A stretch of 64,000 nucleotides of DNA from Dermacentor variabilis. Taxonomy: Eukaryota > Arthropoda > Arachnida > Ixodida > Ixodidae. The notes beneath the pieces are model-generated. The model ran no database searches. It was not told where the DNA came from and was given only the letters and a program-made list of their open reading frames with translations. Location of the stretch: the NCBI RefSeq assembly GCF_050947875.1, contig NC_134573.1, positions 37,751,615 through 37,815,614 on the forward strand, read 5' to 3'. The translations under genes were made by a program, and so were the position numbers. Below, in pieces: positions 35,885 to 45,894 of this stretch (positions are counted from its first letter, which is position 1; each line of letters opens with the position of its first letter).

Positions 35885-36220
35885 ATGGGAAGACCGAAGA
35901 AAGTGCGGACGCCCGAAGAAGAATCGGCTCACCAGGAAGAGCGCCGTACTCACAAGCGAGAAGCGATGCGTCGCCGCCGAGCTGATGCGGAACACCGCGC
36001 CGAAGCTGCGGCTGAGGAGAGGCGACGCCGAGTCGCGAATGCCGAGTTTCAGCCCACGGAACGCGAGAGTCGGCGCCTGAACGCTCGACGTTGCCGAGAA
36101 AAAGATCCCGGCCTGCGACTGCTCGAAAACTTCCAGCGTCAAGCCCGCCTAGACAACTTAGCAAAACATAGCATAACCTCGCAATACCTAGAAAAATCAA
36201 GCAACGTAAAAGCTAGATGA
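35885..36220 (+). CDS. Small basic protein, REAEAKRRR-type, unknown function
   Basis: I chose the ATG at 35885 because it sits in a good context (GCTGCCATGG) and begins MGRPKKVRTPEEE, an AT-hook-like GRPKK followed by acidic residues. The frame upstream to 35780 is open but has no such motif. The 111-residue product is about one-third Arg, Glu and Ala and predicted to be a single long charged helix (THKREAMRRRRADAEHRAEA and ERRRRVANAEFQ segments). I do not recognise a function. Related relics lie at 5038 and at 33350-33560 on the - strand, suggesting a dispersed family, perhaps the N-terminus of Helitron-like elements. It is intact and has CCAAT and X-box motifs upstream. Confidence 0.5.
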   Translation: MGRPKKVRTPEEESAHQEERRTHKREAMRRRRADAEHRAEAAAEERRRRVANAEFQPTERESRRLNARRCREKDPGLRLLENFQRQARLDNLAKHSITSQYLEKSSNVKAR

Positions 36221-37064
36221 TCACATTGCAAGCTTCGTTGTTGACTCCAGCCTTGCACCACTAGTGCAAGCTGCGTACGTTTGTTGTTTTCTGTTTGATA
36301 ACTATTTTTAAAAAGTATCTAAGCGAGCGCTAGACGACACCGAATGTATTGCGCGCGCTACAATTAGGTACTCAAAATTTGTCAAGCGCGTGTCGCAAGA
36401 TATTGTTGCGAATGGTTGTAAATAACACGTCTGCGATCTAATGCCAACATTCTGGCCTCGAGCAAGCCCTCCGTAACCTAAATATAACGCGCCGTCCTTA
36501 CCATGTGAATTTGCGGCGCGCATCAGCATGAATCACAAAGGCTGGCAGAGGGCACGATCGCTGCTCTGAAGTTTCGATAGAGTATTGCAAGCAACAGTGG
36601 CACCAACGTGCGTGCTTGCCGATGTTCTGAGCACGGGCAAAGGCTCAGAGGTGGGCGCTGGTGCTATTGTGTTTCTCGTGCCTCGACGTCGGCAGAAATA
36701 CGCGGGGCCGATCATCGAGTCGGCACTTTGTGCACGTATATAGAAATGAAATCGGTTTCTTAGTATTCGTTCCCTAAGCCGGAATGCTGTAGCAGCGCTT
36801 CATTCAGGCTGAAACAAGAACATAGGGAGCTTACGTTGAGTAATTTATTTTTTTATGTTAGTGACTCATCGCGTATAATATTTCATCGTGTGTTAGCTCG
36901 TCCGTTCAGGAAGTGACATACATATGTCGCGAACCGGGTTGCACTAAGGTTCGTGCGTTAAGGAGCGTTGCGATCACTCGGAAAAACGTTTGCGAAATAT
37001 GACTTTAGTGACGTGGTGAGTGCGCAAAAAATTGCCGCGCTATGATGCGGCCGAAATTACGGTA
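36221..37064. other. Non-coding stretch
   Basis: Nothing is recognised. Short open frames on both strands lack domains. Confidence 0.35.
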
Positions 37065-37310
37065 AAGGCTCACTCACACTACGCCTACCCGACACCTATT
37101 TCGGTCTGCCGACAGTGGGCAACAGCGTTTTTTCCCCTTCGTCTCTGCGCCTCTGTCAGACGGTACCGACGTAGATAATCCGCCGACTGTCGGCGGCGAG
37201 CTCGGCATCGGTAGTGACAGAGTCGCCGACACGAAGGAAAAAAAAACGCTGTCGCCCACTGTCGGCAGAACCAAAATAGGTGTCGGGTAGGCGTAGTATG
37301 AGTGAACCTT
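37065..37310. repeat. Long-armed foldback MITE, 246 bp
   Basis: The left arm AAGGCTCACTCACACTACGC is mirrored by the right end (reverse complement AAGGTTCACTCATACTACGC). Both continue with CTACCCGACACCTATTT and CTGCCGACAGTGGGC to a T-rich run and CTTCG. Arms are about 78 bp at roughly 90% identity. There is no coding capacity. Confidence 0.9.
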
Positions 37311-39851
37311 GAACGAACGAAGAAACGACTAAACGAACGACGACTAAACTAGGTAGCGAATGAGCGCCTACGTGTCAAAGACCTATGATGCTGTTTTTGG
37401 AGATGAACGGGCCCCGTAACTTGGGTTTCGGGAGAGCACACACACTTTTCATATTGCAAATTCACCGGGCGACCGCCATAGACGAACACGAACAAAAGAG
37501 ACGAATAAATTAGGTATTCGGCCTAAAGAAGACTAGTAAGTAACCACAAAAAGCAGAGAGTTGGTCTCATAAGATGAGTTTTCATGCTCGAGGATCGAAT
37601 TGTCAAAAGGACTGGGCTGAATCTTGAAAGTTTCGTAATCACATTTTCGTGCGGAGCCTCGATCACGTGCCCGCGAATTGAAGTGCGTTGGCGCACAATA
37701 CGATTAAGCGCCCTAAATACGACCACGTATGCTTATATAAACACAGTAAATGTATCCTAGGAGTCGTGTTAAAGCTTATACAGACAAATGGCAGCTTGCT
37801 CAGTGAACTGTGCAGTAAGTTGGCCCTCGCATTTCGATCAATCCTTGTCTTTCTGAGCCCGTCGCGCTTACCGGACGGTATCGAGACGAGCTCCTTGCCT
37901 TTGCAGTAACTATTTTGGCATATGAAGGCTCAGCAGGTCATGGTGGTGGAAAATCCCGTGAAGCGACGTCGCACTTACCCCAAAACTCGGTTCAACGCGT
38001 TGGCAAACCAAAACAACATGGAAGAGCTAGCATCGGTGCCGACGTAGGAAGTCGGTAGGAAGTCTCGGTGCAGTCGGTAGGAAGTGAAAATGGCGGTGGG
38101 GCATGGCTGTAAGCAAACGAAGCCGGCGCGAGGGCGCGCGAGCAAGAGGCGCTATTCTTCAAAGCTTGTCGCGACTTTACGAAGTTTTTTTAGGCGGTCG
38201 CATGGGGCATGTCTTCCGGCGGCCCTGTAATTGAGGCGGCACAGTGTTCCTTCTTGAGGAAAATGGGCGTTCTGCGCTGCCGCCTATGCTTCGTTTTGGA
38301 AACCCTTGTTGGCTCCTCTTCGCGAAAGGGGGCCAAGAGTTATCGCGGAAGGGTATTAGAGCTTCTGCGCAGCACATGTAAAAGCGAAACTTTTGGAGCT
38401 TGGCCAGTTTTATCATATGTACGCTCGAGAATGCAAGCTTGGCTGTTCACAATATTTCTACTTTCATAGCACTACACACGTTCGCCGAGTCCGGCGCCCA
38501 GTGTCGGACGTAGTTACGGCAAAAAAAATTTCGAACCACGCGTACCCAGGCTCTCCGTGTGGCGCAAGTTACTGAATTGAATTTCTCGAGCTAAAATACG
38601 TAGAAAAATCATAAGGGATGACTTACACACAACCTACATACAATATAGCGTCGGATTATAATTTCAATATACGAGTAAAGATAATTCCGTTGCGCAAAAT
38701 TTCAAACTAACCCCTTTTCTAGCGTTTGCCACGGCGTCCTGACGGATTGGCGGACTGCCCACGGCGTCCGCCATTTGCGCGCGCTGGCGCGTGAAAATCT
38801 CGGAGGCCACGGAGCGGCGCGCCTGGTCCTTTGCAAGACATCCAGATGGCGCTCGCACCCGCCGCATCGTAAAGCCCCTTGATACTGAAAGTAGCGCCAT
38901 TCTGTGAACTTTGCCGCCGCGCCGCCTACCCTCGCACATCCTCCTCGCCCGCCTCTCCACTCGGCGCTTTTCTGACCGATGATTGGCCGCTCCGGCCGGC
39001 CCCAGCCGTCGCCTTGGAAACGCGCGCGAAAGCGTCGCTTTGCTTGTGTTGTTGTTTTTCTTCGGCGCCATGGGCAGGCCGTGTTCCTTTATTCAGCTAA
39101 TTCGAACTCTGCATTTCGCACCGCGTTATGCCGGGTTCCTGCGCATTTCAGTGCACAGACCGGCGTGAAAAAATAGCTTCATGCTTTTCACGATTCCTCG
39201 AGGGAAGAACGACATCAGCCGCAGAATAAAGTGGATTCACAACATCGGACGCATATCGTCTGGAGAATAACACCATGCAATGTTTCATGTTACTGGGTTC
39301 GAGCTTATGCTACTTCTAACCGGCGGTTTATATAAATATTTTTATTTTCCGAAGTGTGTGCCATCCTGGATGTTTTGTGTGTTTTCCGTGTAACGTTTCA
39401 GGAGTCACCTGCAATAAAAATTGCATCTGGCCAGATATGTGCTGGTGTGTCACAGTGGCTGTGTATTCTATGCTCCAGACCTGTACTTTGCGTCTGAAAT
39501 TTGTGTTGGGGTGGCACGATGTTTTCAGTAAGTAGCTGAAAAAACTGGCAAAAACCCTGCATGCCGCCCTCTCAGATCTGTGGTAATGGCTGCGGCTGGC
39601 AGCTTTTCCAGCTCTTACGAAACAGCTTTATTGGCAAATTGCAAAAGGAATGACATCTGGGAGAGTCATTAATGCCACAGATTGGAAGAATAATGTGCAA
39701 AGGAGGACCAAAACTTCGCGCAAATAAGCTTTGAGCATCTTCTTGCCTGCTATGGATCTTTAGAGCGATGAAGGCCTTTGTGTGACCGCCGCGACTGTGA
39801 AAGTCTACCGCGATTCCGAAGTCTAGTGGCAAGTGAGGAGCGAGTCAGCAG
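37311..39851. other. Non-coding stretch with dispersed repeats
   Basis: No supported gene. Direct repeats of GTCGGTAGGAAGT occur at 38050-38090. A GC-rich segment at 38720-39060 contains a 135-residue - strand frame without known domains. Inside it, the - strand of about 38870-38905 reads GGCGCTACTTTCAGTATCAA then GGGGCTTTACGATGCGGCGG, a repeat also seen in diverged form near 35310 and 47776. Confidence 0.35.
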
Positions 39852-40313
39852 TGTTGCGTTTCGCCTGCGACACGTGGTTTTGCCGGCGCGACGGCGGCGG
39901 GGCGGCGGACATTTTGGCCCGATCGTCGTCACCGCAACACTCATCGCCAGGTGTTTCCAGGCGCGTCTGCGGCGATGCGACCGCCTAGGGATTTCGTTCC
40001 AGTCATTGTGCCCGAAACAGGCGATGCCAAAGCAGGGATCTCGTTCCAGTCATTGTGCCCGAAACAGGCGATGCCAAAGCAGGGACCATCTTCTCGTTAC
40101 AGTCATTGTGTCCGACCGGCAGCGCCACGACAGTGTGCTGCGCAGCGCCACGACAGTGTGCTGCGCAGCGCCACGACCAGGTGCTACGAGATCGTGCGCA
40201 GCGCCACGACATGGTGCTACGGCATCGCTACGACAGTGTGCGTCACCATTAGCCCATTGTACATTCACGTGCTCGTCTTTTGAGGGGTTCCTTCTTGCCC
40301 TCAACTGCGAGAG

Positions 40314-40320
40314 TATAAAA
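40314..40320 (+). promoter_or_regulatory. TATA box of 5' LTR
   Basis: TATAAAA in the context GAGAGTATAAAAACAGCTG, conserved in the 3' LTR at 46334-46340. It lies about 115 bp upstream of AATAAA, so transcription would start near 40345. Confidence 0.7.
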
Positions 40321-40430
40321 ACAGCTGCCCCCGGACGCCAGAGGAGGGCTCCGATTTCTTCTGCTGAGTGAAGTGCTCTCCCGTCTCTCTACTTCGGTCA
40401 AACCTGACCACCTACTCTTTGCGATGTTAA

Positions 40431-40436
40431 AATAAA
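40431..40436 (+). terminator. Polyadenylation signal in LTR
   Basis: AATAAA within GTTAAAATAAACAAG. The matching copy in the 3' LTR (46451-46456) would direct 3' end formation of the element RNA. Confidence 0.6.
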
Positions 40437-40610
40437 CAAGTTGTTTCGTTGTTACCAGTCGACTCATGCTTTGCCGGGACCTTCGGATGCTTGCAGTTGT
40501 ACCCCAGGCCGCCAGGCCAACGCTACCCTTGGGGCTTGCGACCCAGGTACAACCACGGGCGTCAGCGCCGAGTTCCCAACCGATCGTACCAGCAGTCGGA
40601 TCCAAACATC

Positions 40611-40628
40611 TGGTTGCCAGCGGTGAGT
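40611..40628 (+). other. Primer-binding site of LTR retrotransposon
   Basis: TGGTTGCCAGCGGTGAG begins 2 bp after the 5' LTR. TGG at its start is complementary to the CCA of a tRNA 3' end, as expected for minus-strand priming. I could not identify the tRNA species by eye. Confidence 0.65.
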
Positions 40629-40962
40629 CGCCTACGACTTCAAACAACGGTCTGCCAGCGGCGAGATCGCGACAACGGAGGCCAGCAGCAAAGAGATGCA
40701 GTTGACTGTATGCTGAGCAGCTCAACGACGATCCGGGAGCAGTGCAACGAGCCCTGTGTGACGACTGGTTGCCTGCAGCGGAACGACTGCGCGGAACTCT
40801 TGACTGCGAGGTTTGGTGAGTGCGGGACTTTCTTCTTCTGAGCTTTGCCAGGCTTTTTGTTAGTGTCAGAAACAGAGCTGGTAATTGTGGTTGTCGTTGC
40901 TGCCGGGTTAGTTTGCGGCAAGACAATAGTAAGCAGTAGAGAAAGCAGCATTCAGAGCAGCC

Positions 40963-43900
40963 ATGGATTTGAAGTCGTTGCGCAAACCGAAATTGTTGGA
41001 GCTTGCAAGAGAGTTGGGTCTGGATGTCTCAGACAAACTAAGAAAACCTGAACTGCTAAAGGCTATTCTTGAGTTAGAGGCTGAGGATGACGAGCTGTCG
41101 GAATGCCTTGAGACTATTGAAGAGAGGGAGACAGAAAAAGAAGAGCGTGAACGTAAAGAACAGAAAGAGCGAGAGCAACAAGAGAAAAAAGAAGAGCGCG
41201 AACACGCTTTGGAAATGAAGCGTCTCGAGGTAGAGATGGAACGCGCTCGTAATGGAAGTCAGGCACACGGTGCAGGAGAACGCGTATTATTCAAAATGAC
41301 TGACCTGATGCGGCCGTTTAAGCTTGGAGAGGACATTGGTTTGTTCCTGGTTAACTTTGAGCGAACGTGCGAGAAGCAGGGGTTCTCTCGGGAAACGTGG
41401 CCACAGCGCTTGCTCACTTTGTTACCCGGCGAGGCGGCCGACGTAGTCGCTCGCTTGGATAGAGAGGAGGCAGAGGATTTCGACAAAGTAAAATCGAGTC
41501 TGCTAAAAAAGTACCGGCTGTCTGCGGAAGCGTTCCGTCGGAAGTTTCGGGAAAATGAGAAAGGCAAAAGTGAGTCATATACAGAGTTTGCGTATAGGCT
41601 TATGTCGAACATGCAGGAGTGGCTCAAAGAAGAGAAAGCGTTTGGTGACCACGATAAAGTTCTGCAGTGTTTCGGGCTAGAGCAGTTTTATAGTCGGTTA
41701 CCGGAGAACGTGCGATACTGGGTCTTGGATAGGCCAGACGTGAGTACGGTGGCTAGAGCCGCTGAGCTAGCCGAGGAGTTTGTGACGCGTCGAGCTCGCG
41801 GAGCTAAGGACGGTCAAAAGGGTGAATTTGGCTCCAAGTCTGAGAGGCCAAGGTTCACGCCCATGAGATTTAAGGGGGACACGCGTAGTGAGGATGCGAG
41901 TGAAAGCAATCCGACCAAACGTAAAGAGACGGCAGCCGAAGCCGAACGCAGAAAGCGGTTCGAGATGAGGCGAGCGGGCGTTTGTTATACGTGCCAGAAG
42001 CCGGGTCACTTTTCGGCGCAGTGTCCGGAAACAACACCAAAAGTTGTGTTTTTTTCAATAGGCAGCACTGACGAGAACATGAAGCTTCTTGAGCCTTACA
42101 TGCGAGACCTCCTCGTAAACGGGAAAGAGTGCCGAGTGCTTCGCGATTCCGCAGCTACGATGGATGTAGTTCACCCGTCTTACGTAGAACCCCATATGTT
42201 CACGGGCGAGTGCGCGTGGATCAACCAAGCCGTGGAAGCTCATAGCGTGTGTCTGCCGGTAGCAAAAGTGCTTATTGAAGGACCTTTCGGAGCGCTTGAG
42301 ACGGAGGCGGCAGTGTCATCTATGCTGCCACCCCAGTACCCGTACCTATTTTCAAACAGGTCCGATCACCTCCTGCGCGAGAAGGGGCTTTTGTTTGGTG
42401 AAGCTAGTGTTCAGGCCTTAACCAGATCGAAGGTTCGGGAGCTCGCTGCAAAGGCGGTAGTTGCGGGGCCGACGTTATCAAACAACGAAAAAGGGTCAGA
42501 GGCGCAGCAAGCTGATATTCAGAGCACGCCCGAACAGAATAAAATTGAGTCTGTAGCGTTGAAGGCGCCAGATACTGGAGAGGAAAATCCCGACGCGGGA
42601 AAGTTAGAAGAGCTATCTACTGATTTGCTCATCGCGCCTACGTCAGACGGACTTGATAGGTTGCTAAAAGTCAGCCGGACGGCTTTGATAGCCGAGCAAA
42701 AAAAGGATGGCAGCCTGGAAAACGTGCGCTGCAATGTCAAAGAAGGTATCGCCAGGAAAACTGCGCGTTTTGTGGAAAGAGGTGGAGTCCTGTACCGGAA
42801 GTATCTAGACCGCCGAGGAGTGGAGTTCGATCAGCTGGTCGTGCCTCAATGCTATCGTCAGGATCTGTTGCGCTTGTCACATGGGGGTTCGTGGTCCGGA
42901 CACCTAGGAGTTAAGAAAACTAAGGACCGTCTCTTGCAAGAGTACTATTGGCCAGGGTGTTTTCGGGACGCAGACCATTTCGTGAGGACATGTGACACTT
43001 GTCAGCGGGTGGGCAAACCAGGGGACAAATCGAGGGCGCCGTTGAAATTGGTACCTATCATTACGGAGCCTTTTAGACGGCTCGTTATTGATACTGTGGG
43101 ACCTCTGCCGGTAACAGCCACGGGGTACAGACACATTTTGACTGTGATCTGCCCAGCGACAAAGTTCCCTGAAGCAGTGCCGCTTAAAGAACTCAGCTCA
43201 GTTGAGATAGTTAATGCACTACTGTCCATATTTGCGCGAGTTGGTTTTCCTGCAGAAATTCAATCAGATCAGGGCACAGTGTTTACTAGCGCTTTGACGA
43301 CAACTTTTCTCGAAAGGTGTGGGGTAAAGCTGTTACACAGCTCAGTGTACCACCCACAGTCGAATTCCGTTGAGAAGCTCCACTCCGTCATGAAGCGCGT
43401 GTTGAGAGCCTTGTGTTTTGAACATCAAACTGACTGGGAGCTGTGTCTGCCGGGGGTGATGTTTGCTTTAAGGACCGCGCCGCATGCGGCTACGGGGTTT
43501 TCGCCAGCTGAACTGGTGTACGGTCGCTCGCTTCGATCTCCGCTTCGCATGCTTCGAGAATCATGGGAAGGTAGGGGCGACGACCCAGTCGTGGTGGAGT
43601 ACGTGCTTAAGCTCCTCGAACGCTTAAGAAGGGCACAGGAGTTGTCAGGTGAAGCAATGACAAAGGCCCAGCAGAGGGCCAAGGTTTATTATGATCGGAC
43701 AGCCAGGGCCCGTCGTTTTGAGGTTGGCGATGAGGTCATGATATTGCGCACATCGCTAAACAACAAACTAGACGTGCAGTGGGAGGGCCCAGCGCGAATT
43801 GTTCAGAAACTGTCGGACGTTAACTACGTGGTAAGTCTGCCAGGAAAGCGGAAAGCACAGCAAGTTTACCACTGTAATCTGCTCAAACCTTATAGACAAA

Positions 43901-45408
43901 GGGAAGCAGTGGTGTGCATGATGGTAAACGTTCCTGAAGAGCTTCCGGTCGAGCTTCCGGGACTAGGCTCAGTGACGAACAGGGAAGACACCGGTCAAGT
44001 CATTAGTGACCTTATCAGTAAAGCACCGCTGTCGCCTGAGCAGAAAACCGAACTACACCAGCTATTACAAGAGTTTCAAGGTCTGTTCTCTGAGAGGCCT
44101 GGTAGGACTTCTGTACTTACTCATGATATAGAACTTACCTCCACAGAGCCAGTACGATCCAAGGCGTATCGGGTGTCACCCCGCCAGAGCGATATTATGG
44201 AGGCTGAGGTAAAGAAAATGCTACAGCTCGGTGTTATTGAGGCAGGTGAGAGTGATTATACCTCCCCTTTGATTTTAGTTGAGGTACCGGGCAAGGAACC
44301 TCGTCCTTGCGTCGACTACCGCAGGCTTAATTCCATCACTAAGGATCAAATTTATCCGATCCCTAACATCGAGGAGCGCCTTGAGAAAGTTAGTAGCGCT
44401 CAGTTTATTTCCACCCTAGATCTTGTCAGGGGTTATTGGCAGGTTCCACTTACAGAAGAGGCTAGTAGGTATGCGGCGTTCATTTCACCAATGGGAACAT
44501 TCCGTCCTAAAGTGTTGAGTTTTGGTTTGAAGAACGCGCCATACTGTTTTTCAAGTCTCATGGATAAAGTGTTGCGGGGACAGCAAGAATTCGCTTTACC
44601 GTATCTAGACGACGTAGCGATATTCTCCGCATCCTGGTCTGAGCATATGACACACTTGCGGGCAGTGCTAACCCGCCTGCGCGAAGCAGGCTTGACAGTA
44701 AAGGCTCCTAAGTGCCAGTTAGCACAGGCCGAGGTTGTCTACCTCGGTCACGTGATTGGTCAGGGTCGTCGCCGCCCCTCTGAAATAAAAGTGGCCGCTG
44801 TGCGAGACTTTCCGCAACCGCGCACAAAGACCGATATTCGGTCGTTCTTAGGTGTCGCCGGCTACTATCAGAGGTACATCCCTAGGTACTCTGATATCGC
44901 GGCTCCCCTGACGGATGCTCTAAGAAAGACAGAGCCTCAAACAGTCGTCTGGGACGAGACAAAGGAAAGAGCTTTTAGCGCCCTAAAGAGTGCCCTAACA
45001 AGCCAGCCTGTGCTACGATCGCCAGACTATACAAAAGGGTTCATTGTTCAGTGCGATGCTAGTGAGCGAGGCATGGGCGTTGTACTGTGCCAACGGGAAA
45101 ATGGAGAAGTAGAACACCCCGTCCTGTATGCTAGTCGTAAGCTGACCAGTCGTGAGCAGGCGTATAGCGCCACCGAGAAAGAGTGTGCATGTCTCGTGTG
45201 GGCCGTTCAGAAATTGTCATGCTATCTAGCCGGCTCGAGGTTTATCATTGAGACGGATCACTGCCCTCTCCAATGGCTGCAGACCATCTCTCCCAAAAAT
45301 GGCCGCCTCCTGCGCTGGAGCCTCGCTTTACAACAATATTCCTTTGAGGTGCGTTACAAAAAGGGGAGTCTCAACGGTAACGCCGATGGCTTAAGTCGAA
45401 GCCCCTAA
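40963..45408 (+). CDS. gag-pol: Gag-Pol polyprotein with integrase before reverse transcriptase
   Basis: A single 1481-codon ORF starting MDLKSLRKPKLLEL. Order of parts: SAP-like helix pair (residues about 2-38); Lys/Glu-rich coiled coil (about 45-95); Gag capsid region (about 105-275); zinc knuckle CYTCQKPGHFSAQC (341-354); aspartic protease motif RDSAAT (Asp395; Ala where Gly is usual); integrase with HHCC finger (His640, Cys677, Cys680), catalytic Asp710, Asp769 and Glu804, and a GPARI-type C-terminal domain; reverse transcriptase with Asp1153 and YLDD (1214-1217); RNase H with Asp1365, Glu1405/1407, Asp1432 and Asp1475. There is no frameshift between gag and pol. Standard Ty3 order puts integrase last; here it precedes reverse transcriptase, as in Gmr1 and in Ty1/copia elements. 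All catalytic residues appear present. The RT sequence (CVDYRRLNSITKD, FGLKNAPYCF) is clearly of Ty3 type. Confidence 0.95.
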   Translation: MDLKSLRKPKLLELARELGLDVSDKLRKPELLKAILELEAEDDELSECLETIEERETEKEERERKEQKEREQQEKKEEREHALEMKRLEVEMERARNGSQAHGAGERVLFKMTDLMRPFKLGEDIGLFLVNFERTCEKQGFSRETWPQRLLTLLPGEAADVVARLDREEAEDFDKVKSSLLKKYRLSAEAFRRKFRENEKGKSESYTEFAYRLMSNMQEWLKEEKAFGDHDKVLQCFGLEQFYSRLPENVRYWVLDRPDVSTVARAAELAEEFVTRRARGAKDGQKGEFGSKSERPRFTPMRFKGDTRSEDASESNPTKRKETAAEAERRKRFEMRRAGVCYTCQKPGHFSAQCPETTPKVVFFSIGSTDENMKLLEPYMRDLLVNGKECRVLRDSAATMDVVHPSYVEPHMFTGECAWINQAVEAHSVCLPVAKVLIEGPFGALETEAAVSSMLPPQYPYLFSNRSDHLLREKGLLFGEASVQALTRSKVRELAAKAVVAGPTLSNNEKGSEAQQADIQSTPEQNKIESVALKAPDTGEENPDAGKLEELSTDLLIAPTSDGLDRLLKVSRTALIAEQKKDGSLENVRCNVKEGIARKTARFVERGGVLYRKYLDRRGVEFDQLVVPQCYRQDLLRLSHGGSWSGHLGVKKTKDRLLQEYYWPGCFRDADHFVRTCDTCQRVGKPGDKSRAPLKLVPIITEPFRRLVIDTVGPLPVTATGYRHILTVICPATKFPEAVPLKELSSVEIVNALLSIFARVGFPAEIQSDQGTVFTSALTTTFLERCGVKLLHSSVYHPQSNSVEKLHSVMKRVLRALCFEHQTDWELCLPGVMFALRTAPHAATGFSPAELVYGRSLRSPLRMLRESWEGRGDDPVVVEYVLKLLERLRRAQELSGEAMTKAQQRAKVYYDRTARARRFEVGDEVMILRTSLNNKLDVQWEGPARIVQKLSDVNYVVSLPGKRKAQQVYHCNLLKPYRQREAVVCMMVNVPEELPVELPGLGSVTNREDTGQVISDLISKAPLSPEQKTELHQLLQEFQGLFSERPGRTSVLTHDIELTSTEPVRSKAYRVSPRQSDIMEAEVKKMLQLGVIEAGESDYTSPLILVEVPGKEPRPCVDYRRLNSITKDQIYPIPNIEERLEKVSSAQFISTLDLVRGYWQVPLTEEASRYAAFISPMGTFRPKVLSFGLKNAPYCFSSLMDKVLRGQQEFALPYLDDVAIFSASWSEHMTHLRAVLTRLREAGLTVKAPKCQLAQAEVVYLGHVIGQGRRRPSEIKVAAVRDFPQPRTKTDIRSFLGVAGYYQRYIPRYSDIAAPLTDALRKTEPQTVVWDETKERAFSALKSALTSQPVLRSPDYTKGFIVQCDASERGMGVVLCQRENGEVEHPVLYASRKLTSREQAYSATEKECACLVWAVQKLSCYLAGSRFIIETDHCPLQWLQTISPKNGRLLRWSLALQQYSFEVRYKKGSLNGNADGLSRSP

Positions 45409-45894
45409 CGTAGGAATCAGCCTCAAAATTGTTTGTTACTGATGTTTTTCTTCCTGAGGCAGGATTTTTTTTAACATATTGCTTTTGTTTAGTGTTTCAA
45501 AGTGATGATATGCTTTCTAGTGCAATTTTTCAATTTGTGGACGCGTTCTGAGTGATGCTAGACTACTGTAAGGAACTAGGCAGTGGTATAAAAAGGGGAA
45601 AGAGCCTGGCAGGGCTTAGTGAGGGTTGTGCCGTGCTTGCTGACTGAGCGGTGGAGTTTTCAGCGTAGTTCTAACGCTTGCCGGGAACGAGAACAAAAAT
45701 GTGAACTCTCCCGAAGTCACTTTGCAGTGTCCCGTGCGAACCTGAACGAGAGAACGAGGCCTTCTCTGTGCGCTGCGCTCAAGAAACGTCAAGGGACGCC
45801 CGACTTCGGTTATGAGCATCATCGAGCGACATCCCTCCGGACAGCGGATGCAGTCCCCTGTCCATCGGGATCTCCTTTCCCCGGCGGGGCGGTC
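45409..45894 (+). other. 3' untranslated interior of Gmr1-type element
   Basis: 486 bp between the pol stop and the 3' LTR. It includes a TATAAAAA word (45587-45594) overlapping a purine tract AAAAAGGGGAAAGAG (45590-45604). The sequence directly before the LTR is G-rich (CGGCGGGGCGGTC) but not a classic polypurine tract. An open frame crossing into the LTR has no recognisable domain. Confidence 0.6.

Larger units (their letters stand above)
39852..40608 (+). repeat. 5' LTR of Gmr1-type element
   Basis: 757 bp, TG...CA. It contains tandem copies of a GCGATGCCAAAGCAGGGA-containing unit near 40020-40085 and two copies of a 23-bp CAGCGCCACGACAGTGTGCT-type unit near 40120-40170. A TATA box (40314-40320, in GAGTATAAAAACAG) and an AATAAA signal (40431-40436) sit in the usual order for a promoter and poly(A) site of an LTR. 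Confidence 0.92.

Noticed and set aside
38664..39071. Arg-rich 135-codon - strand ORF as a gene
   Set aside because: It lies in a GC-rich dispersed repeat where long open frames are expected; no domain and no splice or promoter evidence.
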